The translations under genes and the position numbers were made by a program. From contig CAIIXF020000006.1 in assembly GCA_903813345.2 (NCBI GenBank), forward strand, positions 32,649,524 to 32,713,523: a stretch of DNA of 64,000 nt, given 5' to 3'. This document shows positions 1 through 13,712 of this stretch, piece by piece; the first letter of the stretch is position 1, and each line of letters opens with the position of its first letter. Below the pieces are notes generated by a model. It was not told where the DNA came from, searched no databases, and saw only the letters and a program-made list of their open reading frames with translations. The DNA comes from Owenia fusiformis. Lineage: Eukaryota > Annelida > Polychaeta > Sabellida > Oweniidae.

Positions 1-6
1 TGTTGA

Positions 7-136
7 CTACGCCAACTACGCCTGCTACACCAAAACATGAGTCCATATGTATACATACACACTATAGAGTCAACCTATGTCCAACTACGTCTGCTACGGT
101 TATTTAATTGAAAAAAAAACCAGTATAGGATGTTTA
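7..136 (+). repeat. Representative satellite monomer B (130 bp)
   Basis: One B-type monomer measured from one CTACGCC start to the next. It opens with three 9-mers in tandem (CTACGCCAA, CTACGCCTG, CTACACCAA), then AACATGAGTCCATA. Here the core, elsewhere AGGGTCACCCT, is mutated to AGAGTCAACCT. It closes with CTACGTCTGCTACGG and an A-rich tail (TTGAA with a run of A, then CAGTATAGGATG). Confidence 0.9.
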
Positions 137-273
137 CTACGCCAATACGCTTGCTACACCTAAACATGAGTCTATAGGTATACACACACACTCCATGGTG
201 TACCCTGGGTATAGCTACTTCTGCTACAAGTATTTTATTTAAAATAAAAACCTTATAGTATGTACTGTGTTGA
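137..273 (+). repeat. Representative satellite monomer A (137 bp)
   Basis: One A-type monomer next to the B monomer, giving a dimer of about 267 bp. It shares the CTACGCC start and the ACATGAGTCTATAGG stretch with B but carries CTCCATGGTGTACCCTGGG in place of the B core. It ends with a distinct tail (CTACAAGTATTTTATTT, then CTTATAGTATGTACTGTG). Confidence 0.9.
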
Positions 274-3200
274 CAACGCCAACTACGTCTGCTACACCAA
301 AACATGAGACTATAGGTATACAAACACACTGTAGGGTCACCCTAAGTACAGCTACGTCTGCTACGGGTATTTAAATGAACAAAAACAGTAACGTATGTTA
401 ATATTACTACGCCAATACGCTTGCTACACCTAAACATGAGTCTATAGGTGTACAAACACACTGCCATGGTGTACCCTGGGTATAGCTACTTCTGCTACAA
501 TTATTTTATTTAAAATGAAAACTTCATAGTATGTACTGTGTTGACAACGCCAACTACGTCTGCTACACCAAAACACGAGTCCATAGGTATACATACACAC
601 TGTTGGGTCACCCTATGTACAACTACGTCTGCTACGGGTATTTAAATGAACAAAAACAGTAAAGTATGTTAATATTACTACGCCAATACGCTTGCTACAC
701 CTAAACATGAGTTTATAGGTGTACACACACACTGCCATGGTGTACCCTGGGTATAGGTACTTCTGCTACAAGTATTTTATTTAAAATGAAAACTTCATAG
801 TATGTACTGTGTTGACAACTCCAACTACGTCTGCTACACCAAAACATGAGACTATAGGTATAAATACACACTGTAGGGTCACCCTATGTACAACTACGTC
901 TGATACGGGTATTTAATTGAAAACAAAAATAGTATGTTTACTACGCCATGTACGCTTGCTACACGTAAACATGAGTCTATAGGTATACACACATACTGCC
1001 CTGGTGTACACTGCCATGGTGTAAACCTGAGTATACACAGTATAAGTACACACTGCCATGGTGTACCTTAGGTATAGTTTCGTCTGCTACGAGTATTTTA
1101 TTGAAACTTACCACTTCATAGTATGAACTGTGTTGACTTCGGCAACTACGCCTGCTACATCAAAACATGAGTCTATAGATATACATATAAACTGTAGGGT
1201 CACCCTATGTACAACTACGTCTGCTACGGGTATTTAATTAAAAACAAAAACAGTATAGTATGTTTACTCCGCCAACTACGCTTGCTACACCTAAACATGA
1301 GTCTATAGGTATACACACACACTGCCATGGTGTACCCAGGGTATAGCTAAATACTGTGTTGACTACGCAAACTACGCCTGCTACACCAAAACATGAGTCT
1401 ATAGATATACATATACACTGTAGGGTCACACTGTGTACAACTACGTCTGCTACGGCTATTTAATGGAACAAAAACAGTATAGTATGTTTACTACGCCAAT
1501 ATGCTTGCTACACCTAAACATGAGTCTATAAGTGTACACACACACTGCCATTGTGTACCCTGGGTATAGCTACGTCTGCTACGAGTATTTTTTTGAAAAT
1601 GACCACTTCATAGTATGTACTGTGTTGACTACGCAAACTACGCCTGCTACACCAAAACACAAGTCCATAGGTATACATACACACTGTATATACAACTACG
1701 TCTGCTACGTCTTGAAGAAAAACAGTATAGTATGTTTACTACGCCAATACACTTGCTACACCTAAACATGAGTCTATAGGTATACATACACACTGTAGGG
1801 TCACCCTATGTACAATTACGTCTGCTACGGGTATTTAAATGAACAAAAACAGTATAGTATGTTAATATTACTACGCCAATACGCTTGCTACACCTAAACA
1901 TGAGTCTATAGGTGTACACACACACTGCCATGGTGTACCCTGGGTATAGCTACATACTGTGTTGACTACGCCAACTACGCCTGCTACACCAAAACATGAG
2001 TCCATAGGTATACATACACACTATAGGGTCAACCTATGTCCAACTACGTCTGCTACGGTTATTTAATTGAACAAAAACAGTACGCCAATAAGCTTGCTGC
2101 ACCTAAACACGAGTCCATAGGTATACATACACACTGTATATACAACTACGTCTTGAAGAAAAACAGTATAGTATTTTTACTACGCCAATACACTTGCTAC
2201 ACCTAAACATGAGTCTATAGGTATACATACACACTGTAGGGTCACCCTAAGTACAACTACGTCTGCTACGGGTATTTAAATGAACAAAAACAGTATAGTA
2301 TGTTAATATTACTACGCCAATACGCTTGCTACACCTAAACATGAGTCTATAGGTATACATACACACTGTAGGGTCACCCTATGTACAACTACGTCTGCTA
2401 CAGGTATTTAAATGAACAAAAACAGTATAGTATGTTAATATTACTACGCCAATACGCTTGCTACACCTAAACATGAGTCTATAGGTGTACACACACACTG
2501 CCATGGTGTACCCTTGGTATAAAAAGAGCATAGTATGTTTACTCCGCCAACTACGCTTGCTTCATCTTAACATGAGTCTATAGGTAAACACACACTCCAT
2601 GGTGTACCCCGGGTATAGCTACTTCTGCTACAAGTATTTTATTTAAAATGAAAACTTCATAGTATGTACTGTGTTGACAACGCCAACTACGTCTGCTACA
2701 CCAAAACATGAGACTATAAGTATACATACACACTGTAGGGTCACCCATGTACAACTACGTCTGCTACGGCTATTTAATTGAACAAAAACAGTATAGTATG
2801 TTTACTACGCCAATAAGCTTGCTACACCTAAACACGAGTCCATAGGTATACATACACACTGTATATACAACTACGTGTGCTACGTCTTGAAGAAAAACAG
2901 TATAGTATGTTTACTACGCCAATACGCTTGCTACACCTAAACATGAGTCTTTAGGTATACATACACACTGTAGGGTCACCCTAAGTACAACTACGTCTGC
3001 TACGGGTATTTAAATGAACAAAAACAGTATAGTATGCTAATATTACTACGCCAATACGCTTGCTACACCTAAACATGAGTCTATAGGTGTACACACACAC
3101 TGCCATGGTGTACCCTTGGTATAAAAAGAGCATAGTATGTTTACTCCGCCAACTACGCTTGCTTCATCTTAACATGAGTCTATAGGTAAACACACACTCC

Positions 3201-4942
3201 ATGGTGTACCCCGGGTATAGCTACTTCTGCTACAAGTATTTTATTTAAAATGAAAACTTCATAGTATGTACTGTGTTGACAACGCCAACTACGTCTGCTA
3301 CACCAAAACATGAGACTATAAGTATACATACACACTGTAGGGTCACCCATGTACAACTACGTCTGCTACGGCTTTTTAATTGAACAAAAACAGTATAGTA
3401 TGTTTACTACGCCAATAAGCTTGCTACACCTAAACACGAGTCCATAGGTATACATACACACTGTATATACAACTACGTCTGCTACGTCTTGAAGAAAAAC
3501 AGTATAGTATGTTTACTACGCCAATACGCTTGCTACACCTAAACATGAGTCTTTAGGTATACATACACACTGTAGGGTCACCCTAAGTACAACTACGTCT
3601 GCTACGGGTATTTAAATGTACAAAAACAGTATAGTATGCTAATATTACTACGCCAATACGCTTGCTACACCTAAACATGAGTCTATAGGTGTACACACAC
3701 ACTGCCATGGTGTACCCTGGGTATAGCTACATACTGCGTTGACTACGCCAACTACGCCTGCTACACCAAAACATGAGTCCAATAAGCTTGCTACACCTAA
3801 ACACGAGTCCATAGGTATACATACAGACTGTATATACAACTACGTCTGCTAAGTCTTGAAGAAAAACAGTATAGTATGTTTACTACGCCAATACGCTTGC
3901 TACACCTAAACATGAGTCTATATGTGTACACACACACTGCCATTGTGTACCCTGGGTATAGCTACATACTGTGTTGACTACGCCAACTACGCCTGCTACA
4001 CCAAAACACGAGTCCATAGGTATACATACACACTATAGGGTCAACCTATGTCCAACTACGTCTGCTACGGTTATTTAATTGAACAAAAACAGTATAGTAT
4101 GTTTACTACGCCAATAAGCTTGCTACACCTAAACACGAGTCCATAGGTATACATTCACACTGTATATACAACTAGGTATGCTACGTCTTGAAGAAAAACA
4201 GTATAGTATGTTTACTACGCCAATACACTTGCTACACATAAACATGAGTCTATAGGTATACATACACACTGTAGGGTCACCCTAAGTACAACTACGTCTG
4301 CTACGGGTATTTAAATGAACAAAAACAGTATAGTATGTTAATATTACTACGCCAATACGCTTGCTACATCTAAACATGAGTCTATAGGTATACATACACA
4401 CTGTAGGGTCACCCTAAGTACAGCTACGTCTGCTACGGGTATTTAAATGAACAAAAACAGTATAGTATGTTAGTATTACTACGCCAATACGCTTGCTACA
4501 CCTAAAAATGAGTCTATAGGTGTACACACACACTGCCATGGTGTACCCTGGGTATAAAAAGAGCATAGTATGTTTACTCCGCCAACTACGCTTGCTACAT
4601 CTAAACATGAGTCTATAGGTATACACACACACTCCATGGTGTACCCTGGGTATAGCTACTTTTGCTACAAGTATTTTATTTAAAATGAAAACTTCATAGT
4701 ACATGTATGTACTGTGTTGACAACGCCAACTACGTCTGCTACACCAAAACATGAGACTATAGGTATACATACACACTGTAGGGTCACCCTATGTACAACT
4801 ACGTCTGCTACGGGTATTTAAATGAACAAAAACAGTAAAGTATGTTTATATTACTACGCCAATACGCTTGCTACTCCTTAACTTAAGTCTATAGGTGTAC
4901 ACACACACTGCCATGGTGTACCCTGGATATAGCTACATACTG

Positions 4943-7900
4943 TGTTGACTACGCCAACTACGCCTGCTACACCAAAACATGAGTCCATAGGTATACATAC
5001 ACACTATAGAGTCAACCTATGTCCAACTACGTCTGCTACGGTTATTTAATTGAAAAAAAACCAGTATAGGATGTTTACTACGCCAATACGCTTGCTACAC
5101 CTAAACATGAGTCTATAGGTATACACACACACTCCATGGTGTACCCTGGGTATAGCTACTTCTGCTACAAGTATTTTATTTAAAATAAAAACCTTATAGT
5201 ATGTACTGTGTTGACAACGCCAACTACGTCTGCTACACCAAAACATGACACTATAGGTATACAAACACACTGTAGGGTCACCCTAAGTACAGCTACGTCT
5301 GCTACGGGTATTTAAATGAACAAAAACAGTAACGTATGTTAATATTACTACGCCAATACGCTTGCTACACCTAAACATGAGTCTATAGGTGTACAAACAC
5401 ACTGCCATGGTGTACCCTGGGTATAGCTACTTCTGCTACAATTATTTTATTTAAAATGAAAACTTCATAGTATGTACTGTGTTGACAACGCCAACTACGT
5501 CTGCTACACCAAAACACGAGTCCATAGGTATACATACACACTGTAGGGTCACCCTATGTACAACTACGTCTGCTACGGGTATTTAAATGAACAAAAACAG
5601 TAAAGTATGTTAATATTACTACGCCAATACGCTTGCTACACCTAAACATGAGTCTATAGGTGTACACACACACTGCCATGGTGTACCCTGGGTATAGGTA
5701 CTTCTGCTACAAGTATTTTATTTAAAATGAAAACTTCATAGTATGTACTGTGTTGACAACTCCAACTACGTCTGCTACACCAAAACATGAGACTATAGGT
5801 ATAAATACACACTGTAGGGCAACCCTATGTACAACTACGTCTGATACGGGTATTTAATTGAAAACAAAAATAGTATGTTTACTACGCCATGTACGCTTGC
5901 TACACGTAAACATGAGTCTATAGGTATACACACATACTGCCCTGGTGTACACTGCCATGGTGTAAACCTGAGTATACACAGTATAAGTACACACTGCCAT
6001 GGTGTACCTTAGGTATAGTTTCGTCTGCTACGAGTATTTTATTGAAACTTACCACTTCATAGTATGAACTGTGTTGACTTCGGCAACTACGCCTGCTACA
6101 TCAAAACATGAGTCTATAGATATACATATAAACTGTAGGGTCACCCTATGTACAACTACGTCTGCTACGGGTATTTAATTAAAAACAAAAACAGTATAGT
6201 ATGTTTACTCCGCCAACTACGCTTGCTACACCTAAACATGAGTCTATAGGTATACACACACACTGCCATGGTGTACCCAGGGTATAGCTAAATACTGTGT
6301 TGACTACGCAAACTACGCCTGCTACACCAAAACATGAGTCTATAGATATACATATACACTGTAGGGTCACACTGTGTACAACTACGTCTGCTACGGCTAT
6401 TTAATGGAACAAAAACAGTATAGTATGTTTACTACGCCAATATGCTTGCTACACCTAAACATGAGTCTATATGTGTACACACACACTGCCATTGTGTACC
6501 CTGGGTATAGCTACGTCTGCTACGAGTATTTTTTTGAAAATGACCACTTCATAGTATGTACTGTGTTGACTACGCAAACTACGCCTGCTACACCAAAACA
6601 CAAGTCCATAGGTATACATACACACTGTATATACAACTACGTCTGCTACGTCTTGAAGAAAAACAGTATAGTATGTTTACTACGCCAATACACTTGCTAC
6701 ACCTAAACATGAGTCTATAGGTATACATACACACTGTAGGGTCACCCTATGTACAATTACGTCTGCTACGGGTATTTAAATGAACAAAAACAGTATAGTA
6801 TGTTAATATTACTACGCCAATACGCTTGCTACACCTAAACATGAGTCTATAGGTGTACACACACACTGCCATGGTGTACCCTGGGTATAGCTACATACTG
6901 TGTTGACTACGCCAACTACGCCTGCTACACCAAAACATGAGTCCATAGGTATACATACACACTATAGGGTCAACCTATGTCCAACTACGTCTGCTACGGT
7001 TATTTAATTGAACAAAAACAGTACGCCAATAAGCTTGCTGCACCTAAACACGAGTCCATAGGTATACATACACACTGTATATACAACTACGTCTTGAAGA
7101 AAAACAGTATAGTATTTTTACTACGCCAATACACTTGCTACACCTAAACATGAGTCTATAGGTATACATACACACTGTAGGGTCACCCTAAGTACAACTA
7201 CGTCTGCTACGGGTATTTAAATGAACAAAAACAGTATAGTATGTTAATATTACTACGCCAATACGCTTGCTACACCTAAACATGAGTCTATAGGTATACA
7301 TACACACTGTAGGGTCACCCTATGTACAACTACGTCTGCTACAGGTATTTAAATGAACAAAAACAGTATAGTATGTTAATATTACTACGCCAATACGCTT
7401 GCTACACCTAAACATGAGTCTATAGGTGTACACACACACTGCCATGGTGTACCCTTGGTATAAAAAGAGCATAGTATGTTTACTCCGCCAACTACGCTTG
7501 CTTCATCTTAACATGAGTCTATAGGTAAACACACACTCCATGGTGTACCCCGGGTATAGCTACTTCTGCTACAAGTATTTTATTTAAAATGAAAACTTCA
7601 TAGTATGTACTGTGTTGACAACGCCAACTACGTCTGCTACACCAAAACATGAGACTATAAGTATATATACACACTGTAGGGTCACCCATGTACAACTACG
7701 TCTGCTACGGCTATTTAATTGAACAAAAACAGTATAGTATGTTTACTACGCCAATAAGCTTGCTACACCTAAACACGAGTCCATAGGTATACATACACAC
7801 TGTATATACAACTACGTGTGCTACGTCTTGAAGAAAAACAGTATAGTATGTTTACTACGCCAATACGCTTGCTACACCTAAACATGAGTCTTTAGGTATA

Positions 7901-10328
7901 CATACACACTGTAGGGTCACCCTAAGTACAACTACGTCTGCTACGGGTATTTAAATGAACAAAAACAGTATAGTATGCTAATATTACTACGCCAATACGC
8001 TTGCTACACCTAAACATGAGTCTATAGGTGTACACACACACTGCCATGGTGTACCCTTGGTATAAAAAGAGCATAGTATGTTTACTCCGCCAACTACGCT
8101 TGCTTCATCTTAACATGAGTCTATAGGTAAACACACACTCCATGGTGTACCCCGGGTATAGCTACTTCTGCTACAAGTATTTTATTTAAAATGAAAACTT
8201 CATAGTATGTACTGTGTTGACAACGCCAACTACGTCTGCTACACCAAAACATGAGACTATAAGTATACATACACACTGTAGGGTCACCCATGTACAACTA
8301 CGTCTGCTACGGCTATTTAATTGAACAAAAACAGTATAGTATGTTTACTACGCCAATAAGCTTGCTACACCTAAACACGAGTCCATAGGTATACATACAC
8401 ACTGTATATACAACTACGTCTGCTACGTCTTGAAGAAAAACAGTATAGTATGTTTACTACGCCAATACGCTTGCTACACCTAAACATGAGTCTTTAGGTA
8501 TACATACACACTGTAGGGTCACCCTAAGTACAACTACGTCTGCTACGGGTATTTAAATGTACAAAAACAGTATAGTATGCTAATATTACTACGCCAATAC
8601 GCTTGCTACACCTAAACATGAGTCTATAGGTGTACACACACACTGCCATGGTGTACCCTGGGTATAGCTACATACTGCGTTGACTACGCCAACTACGCCT
8701 GCTACACCAAAACATGAGTCCAATAAGCTTGCTACACCTAAACACGAGTCCATAGGTATACATACAGACTGTATATACAACTACGTCTGCTAAGTCTTGA
8801 AGAAGAACAGTATAGTATGTTTACTACGCCAATACGCTTGCTACACCTAAACATGAGTCTATATGTGTACACACACACTGCCATTGTGTACCCTGGGTAT
8901 AGCTACATACTGTGTTGACTACGCCAACTACGCCTGCTACACCAAAACACGAGTCCATAGGTATACATACACACTATAGGGTCAACCTATGTCCAACTAC
9001 GTCTGCTACGGTTATTTAATTGAACAAAAACAGTATAGTATGTTTACTACGCCAATAAGCTTGCTACACCTAAACACGAGTCCATAGGTATACATTCACA
9101 CTGTATATACAACTAGGTATGCTACGTCTTGAAGAAAAACAGTTTAGTATGTTTACTACGCCAATACACTTGCTACACATAAACATGAGTCTATAGGTAT
9201 ACATACACACTGTAGGGTCACCCTAAGTACAACTACGTCTGCTACGGGTATTTAAATGAACAAAAACAGTATAGTATGTTAATATTACTACGCCAATACG
9301 CTTGCTACATCTAAACATGAGTCTATAGGTATACATACACACTGTAGGGTCACCCTAAGTACAGCTACGTCTGCTACGGGTATTTAAATGAACAAAAACA
9401 GTATAGTATGTTAGTATTACTACGCCAATACGCTTGCTACACCTAAAAATGAGTCTATAGGTGTACACACACACTGCCATGGTGTACCCTGGGTATAAAA
9501 AGAGCATAGTATGTTTACTCCGCCAACTACGCTTGCTACATCTAAACATGAGTCTATAGGTATACACACACACTCCATGGTGTACCCTGGGTATAGCTAC
9601 TTTTGCTACAAGTATTTTATTTAAAATGAAAACTTCATAGTATGTACTGTGTTGACAACGCCAACTACGTCTGCTACACCAAAACATGAGACTATAGGTA
9701 TACATACACACTGTAGGGTCACCCTATGTACAACTACGTCTGCTACGGGTATCAGACGTATCTAAACATGAGTCTATAGGTATACATACACACTGTAGGG
9801 TCACCCTAAGTACAGCTACGTCTGCTACGGGTATTTAAATGAACAAAAACAGTATAGTTTGTTAGTATTACTACGCCAATACGCTTGCTACACCTAAAAA
9901 TGAGTCTATAGGTGTACACACACACTGCCATGGTGTACCCTGGGTATAAAAAGAGCATAGTATGTTTACTCCGCCAACTACGCTTGCTACATCTAAACAT
10001 GAGTCTATAGGTATACACACACACTCCATGGTGTACCCTGGGTATAGCTACTTTTGCTACAAGTATTTTATTTAAAATGAAAACTTCATAGTATGTACTG
10101 TGTTGACAACGCCAACTACGTCTGCTACACCAAAACATGAGACTATAGGTATACATACACACTGTAGGGTCACCCTATGTACAACTACGTCTGCTACGGG
10201 TATTTAAATGAACAAAAACAGTAAAGTATGTTTATATTACTACGCCAATACGCTTGCTACTCCTTAACTTAAGTCTATAGGTGTACACACACACTGCCAT
10301 GGTGTACCCTGGATATAGCTACATACTG
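4943..10328 (+). repeat. Higher-order repeat copy 2, with extra 451-bp duplication
   Basis: Second copy of the 4.94-kb unit, lengthened to 5386 bp by a local tandem duplication near 9310-10211. Examples of small differences from copy 1: TATATATAC replaces TATACATAC near 7664, and a GAAGAAGAACAG variant occurs near 8800. Confidence 0.92.
9310..10211 (+). repeat. 451-bp tandem duplication inside the satellite
   Basis: The block starting TCTAAACATGAGTC at about 9310 is repeated from about 9761 with offset 451. At the junction the normal GGGTATTTAAATG is replaced by GGGTATCAGACGTATCTAAA. The 8-nt filler CAGACGTA is the reverse complement of TACGTCTG, a core word of every monomer, which points to an inverted template switch at the breakpoint (inference). 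Confidence 0.8.
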
Positions 10329-13300
10329 TGTTGACTACGCCAACTACGCCTGCTACACCAAAACATGAGTCCATAGGTATACATACACACTATAGAGTCA
10401 ACCTATGTCCAACTACGTCTGCTACGGTTATTTAATTGAAAAAAACCCAGTATAGGATGTTTACTACGCCAATACGCTTGCTACACCTAAACATGAGTCT
10501 ATAGGTATACACACACACTCCATGGTGTACCCTGGGTATAGCTACTTCTGCTACAAGTATTTTATTTAAAATAAAAACCTTATAGTATGTACTGTGTTGA
10601 CAACGCCAACTACGTCTGCTACACAAAAACATGAGACTATAGGTATACAAACACACTGTAGGGTCACCCTAAGTACAGCTACGTCTGCTACGGGTATTTA
10701 AATGAACAAAAACAGTAACGTATGTTAATATTACTACGCCAATACGCTTGCTACACCTAAACATGAGTCTATAGGTGTACAAACACACTGCCATGGTGTA
10801 CCCTGGGTATAGCTACTTCTGCTACAATTATTTTATTTAAAATGAAAACTTCATAGTATGTACTGTGTTGACAACGCCAACTACGTCTGCTACACCAAAA
10901 CACGAGTCCATAGGTATACATACACACTGTAGGGTCACCCTATGTACAACTACGTCTGCTACGGGTATTTAAATGAACAAAAACAGTAAAGTATGTTAAT
11001 ATTACTACGCCAATACGCTTGCTACACCTAAACATGAGTCTATAGGTGTACACACACACTGCCATGGTGTACCCTGGGTATAGGTACTTCTGCTACAAGT
11101 ATTTTATTCAAAATGAAAACTTCATAGTATGTACTGTGTTGACAACTCCAACTACGTCTGCTACACCAAAACATGAGACTATAGGTATAAATACACACTG
11201 TAGGGTCACCCTATGTACAACTACGTCTGATACGGGTATTTAATTGAAAACAAAAATAGTATGTTTACTACGCCATGTACGCTTGCTACACGTAAACATG
11301 AGTCTATAGGTATACACACATACTGCCCTGGTGTACACTGCCATGGTGTAAACCTGAGTATACACAGTATAAGTACACACTGCCATGGTGTACCTTAGGT
11401 ATAGTTTCGTCTGCTACGAGTATTTTATTGAAACTTACCACTTCATAGTATGAACTGTGTTGACTTCGGCAACTACGCCTGCTACATCAAAACATGAGTC
11501 TATAGATATACATATAAACTGTAGGGTCACCCTATGTACAACTACGTCTGCTACGGGTATTTAATTAAAAACAAAAACAGTATAGTATGTTTACTCCGCC
11601 AACTACGCTTGCTACACCTAAACATGAGTCTATAGGTATACACACACACTGCCATGGTGTACCCAGGGTATAGCTAAATACTGTGTTGACTACGCAAACT
11701 ACGCCTGCTACACCAAAACATGAGTCTATAGATATACATATACACTGTAGGGTCACACTGTGTACAACTACGTCTGCTACGGCTATTTAATGGAACAAAA
11801 ACAGTATAGTATGTTTACTACGCCAATATGCTTGCTACACCTAAACATGAGTCTATATGTGTACACACACACTGCCATTCTGTACCCTGGGTATAGCTAC
11901 GTCTGCTACGAGTATTTTTTTGAAAATGACCACTTCATAGTATGTACTGTGTTGACTACGCAAACTACGCCTGCTACACCAAAACACAAGTCCATAGGTA
12001 TACATACACACTGTATATACAACTACGTCTTGAAGAAAAACAGTATAGTATGTTTACTACGCCAATACACTTGCTAAACCTAAACATGAGTCTATAGGTA
12101 TACATACACACTGTAGGGTCACCCTATGTACAACTACGTCTGCTACGGGTATTTAAATGAACAAAAACAGTATAGTATGTTAATATTACTACGCCAATAC
12201 GCTTGCTACACCTAAACATGAGTCTATAGGTGTACACACACACTGCCATGGTGTACCCTGGGTATAGCTACTTCTGCTACAATTATTTTATTTAAAATGA
12301 AAACTTCATAGTATGTACTGTGTTGACAACGCCAACCACGTCTGCTACACCAAAACATGAGACTATAGGTATACATACACACTGTAGGGTCACCCCATGT
12401 ACAACTACGTCTGCTACGGGTATTTAAATGAACAAAAAGAGTATAGTATGTTAATATTACTACGCCAATACGCTTGCTACTCCTTAACTTGAGTCTATAG
12501 GTGTACACACAGACTGCCATGGTGTACCCTGGATATAGCTACATACTGTGTTGACTACGCCAACTACGCCTGCTACTCCAAAACATGAGTCCATAGGTAT
12601 ACATACACACTATAGGGTCAACCTATGTCCAACTACGTCTGCTACGGTTATTTAATTGAAAAAAACCAGTATAGGATGTTTACTACGCCAATACGCTTGC
12701 TACACCTAAACATGAGTCTATAGCTATACACACACACACTCCATGGTGTACCCTGGGTATAGCTACTTCTGCTACAAGTATTTTATTTAAAATAAAAACC
12801 TTATAGTATGTACTGTGTTGACAACTACGTCTGCTACACCAAAACATGAGACTAAAGGTATACATACACACTGTAGGGTCACCCTAAGTACAGCTACGTC
12901 TGCTACGGGTATTTAAATGAACAAAAACAGTATAGTATGTTAATATTACTACGCCAATACGCTTGCTACACCTAAACATGAGTCTATAGGTGTACAAACA
13001 CACTGCCATGGTGTACCCTGGGTATAGCTACATACTGTGCTGACTACGCCAACTACGCCTGCTACTCCTTAACTTGAGTCTATAGGTGTACACACACACT
13101 GCCATGGTGTACCCTGGATATAGCTACATACTGTGTTGACTACGCCAACTACGCCTGCTACACCAAAACATGAGTCCATAGGTATACATACACACTATAG
13201 GGTCAACCTATGTCCAACTACGTCTGCTACGGTTATTTAATTGAAAAAAACCAGTATAGGATGTTTACTATGTTTAAAATAAAAACCTTATAGTATGTAC

Positions 13301-13711
13301 TGTGTTGACAACTACGTCTGCTACACCAAAACATGAGACTAAAGGTATACATACACACTGTAGGGTCACCCTAAGTACAGCTACGTCTGCTACGGGTATT
13401 TAAATGAACAAAAACAGTATAGTATGTTAATATTACTACGCCAATACGCTTGCTACACCTAAACATGAGTCTATAGGTGTACAAACACACTGCCATGGTG
13501 TACCCTGGGTATAGCTACATACTGTGCTGACTACGCCAACTACGCCTGCTACACCAAAACATGAGTCCATAGGTATACATACACACTATAGGGTCAACCT
13601 ATGTCCAACTACGTCTGCTACGGTTATTTAATTGAACAAAACCAGTATAGGATGTTTACTACGCCAATATGCTTGCTACACCTAAACATGAGTCTATAGG
13701 TATACACACAC
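10329..13711 (+). repeat. Higher-order repeat copy 3, partial and rearranged
   Basis: Starts like copies 1 and 2 (offset 5386 to copy 2) and follows them to about 12200, then departs. Blocks in 12660-13510 recur at about 490 bp, and the second one lacks most of an A monomer (fusion ATGTTTACTATGTTTAAAAT at 13261). The copy ends at the strand switch near 13712. Confidence 0.85.
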
Positions 13712-13712
13712 A
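13712..13712. other. Strand-switch junction of the satellite
   Basis: Immediately after a forward A monomer reaches GGTATACACACACA the sequence continues as ATAGCTATACCCAGGGTACA, the reverse complement of the A-monomer core. All monomers downstream to 25640 read on the minus strand. No foreign DNA lies at the junction, so it is a direct head-to-head inversion within satellite units. Confidence 0.9.

Larger units (their letters stand above)
1..4942 (+). repeat. Higher-order repeat copy 1 (4.94 kb)
   Basis: Landmarks recur with constant spacing: the stretch at position 1 returns at 4943, that at 1238 at 6179, that at 3648 at 8589, that at 4414 at 9355 (offsets 4941-4942). Substitutions between copies are sparse by eye, so amplification of the whole multi-monomer block is recent relative to monomer divergence. 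Confidence 0.92.
1..13711 (+). repeat. Satellite array, forward block
   Basis: Continuous tandem satellite. The basic unit is a dimer of two diverged monomers that share the motif GCTACACC(T/A)AAACATGAGTC followed by TATAGGTATACA and the motif CTACGTCTGCTACGGGTATT. Monomer B has the core AGGGTCACCCT; monomer A has CCATGGTGTACCC and GGGTATAGCTAC. Monomers also occur out of strict alternation (B-B and A-A runs, truncated units), so the array is built of shuffled dimers organised in higher-order repeats. The open frames of 60-120 codons in it are by-products of repetition. No transcription unit is evident. Confidence 0.97.
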
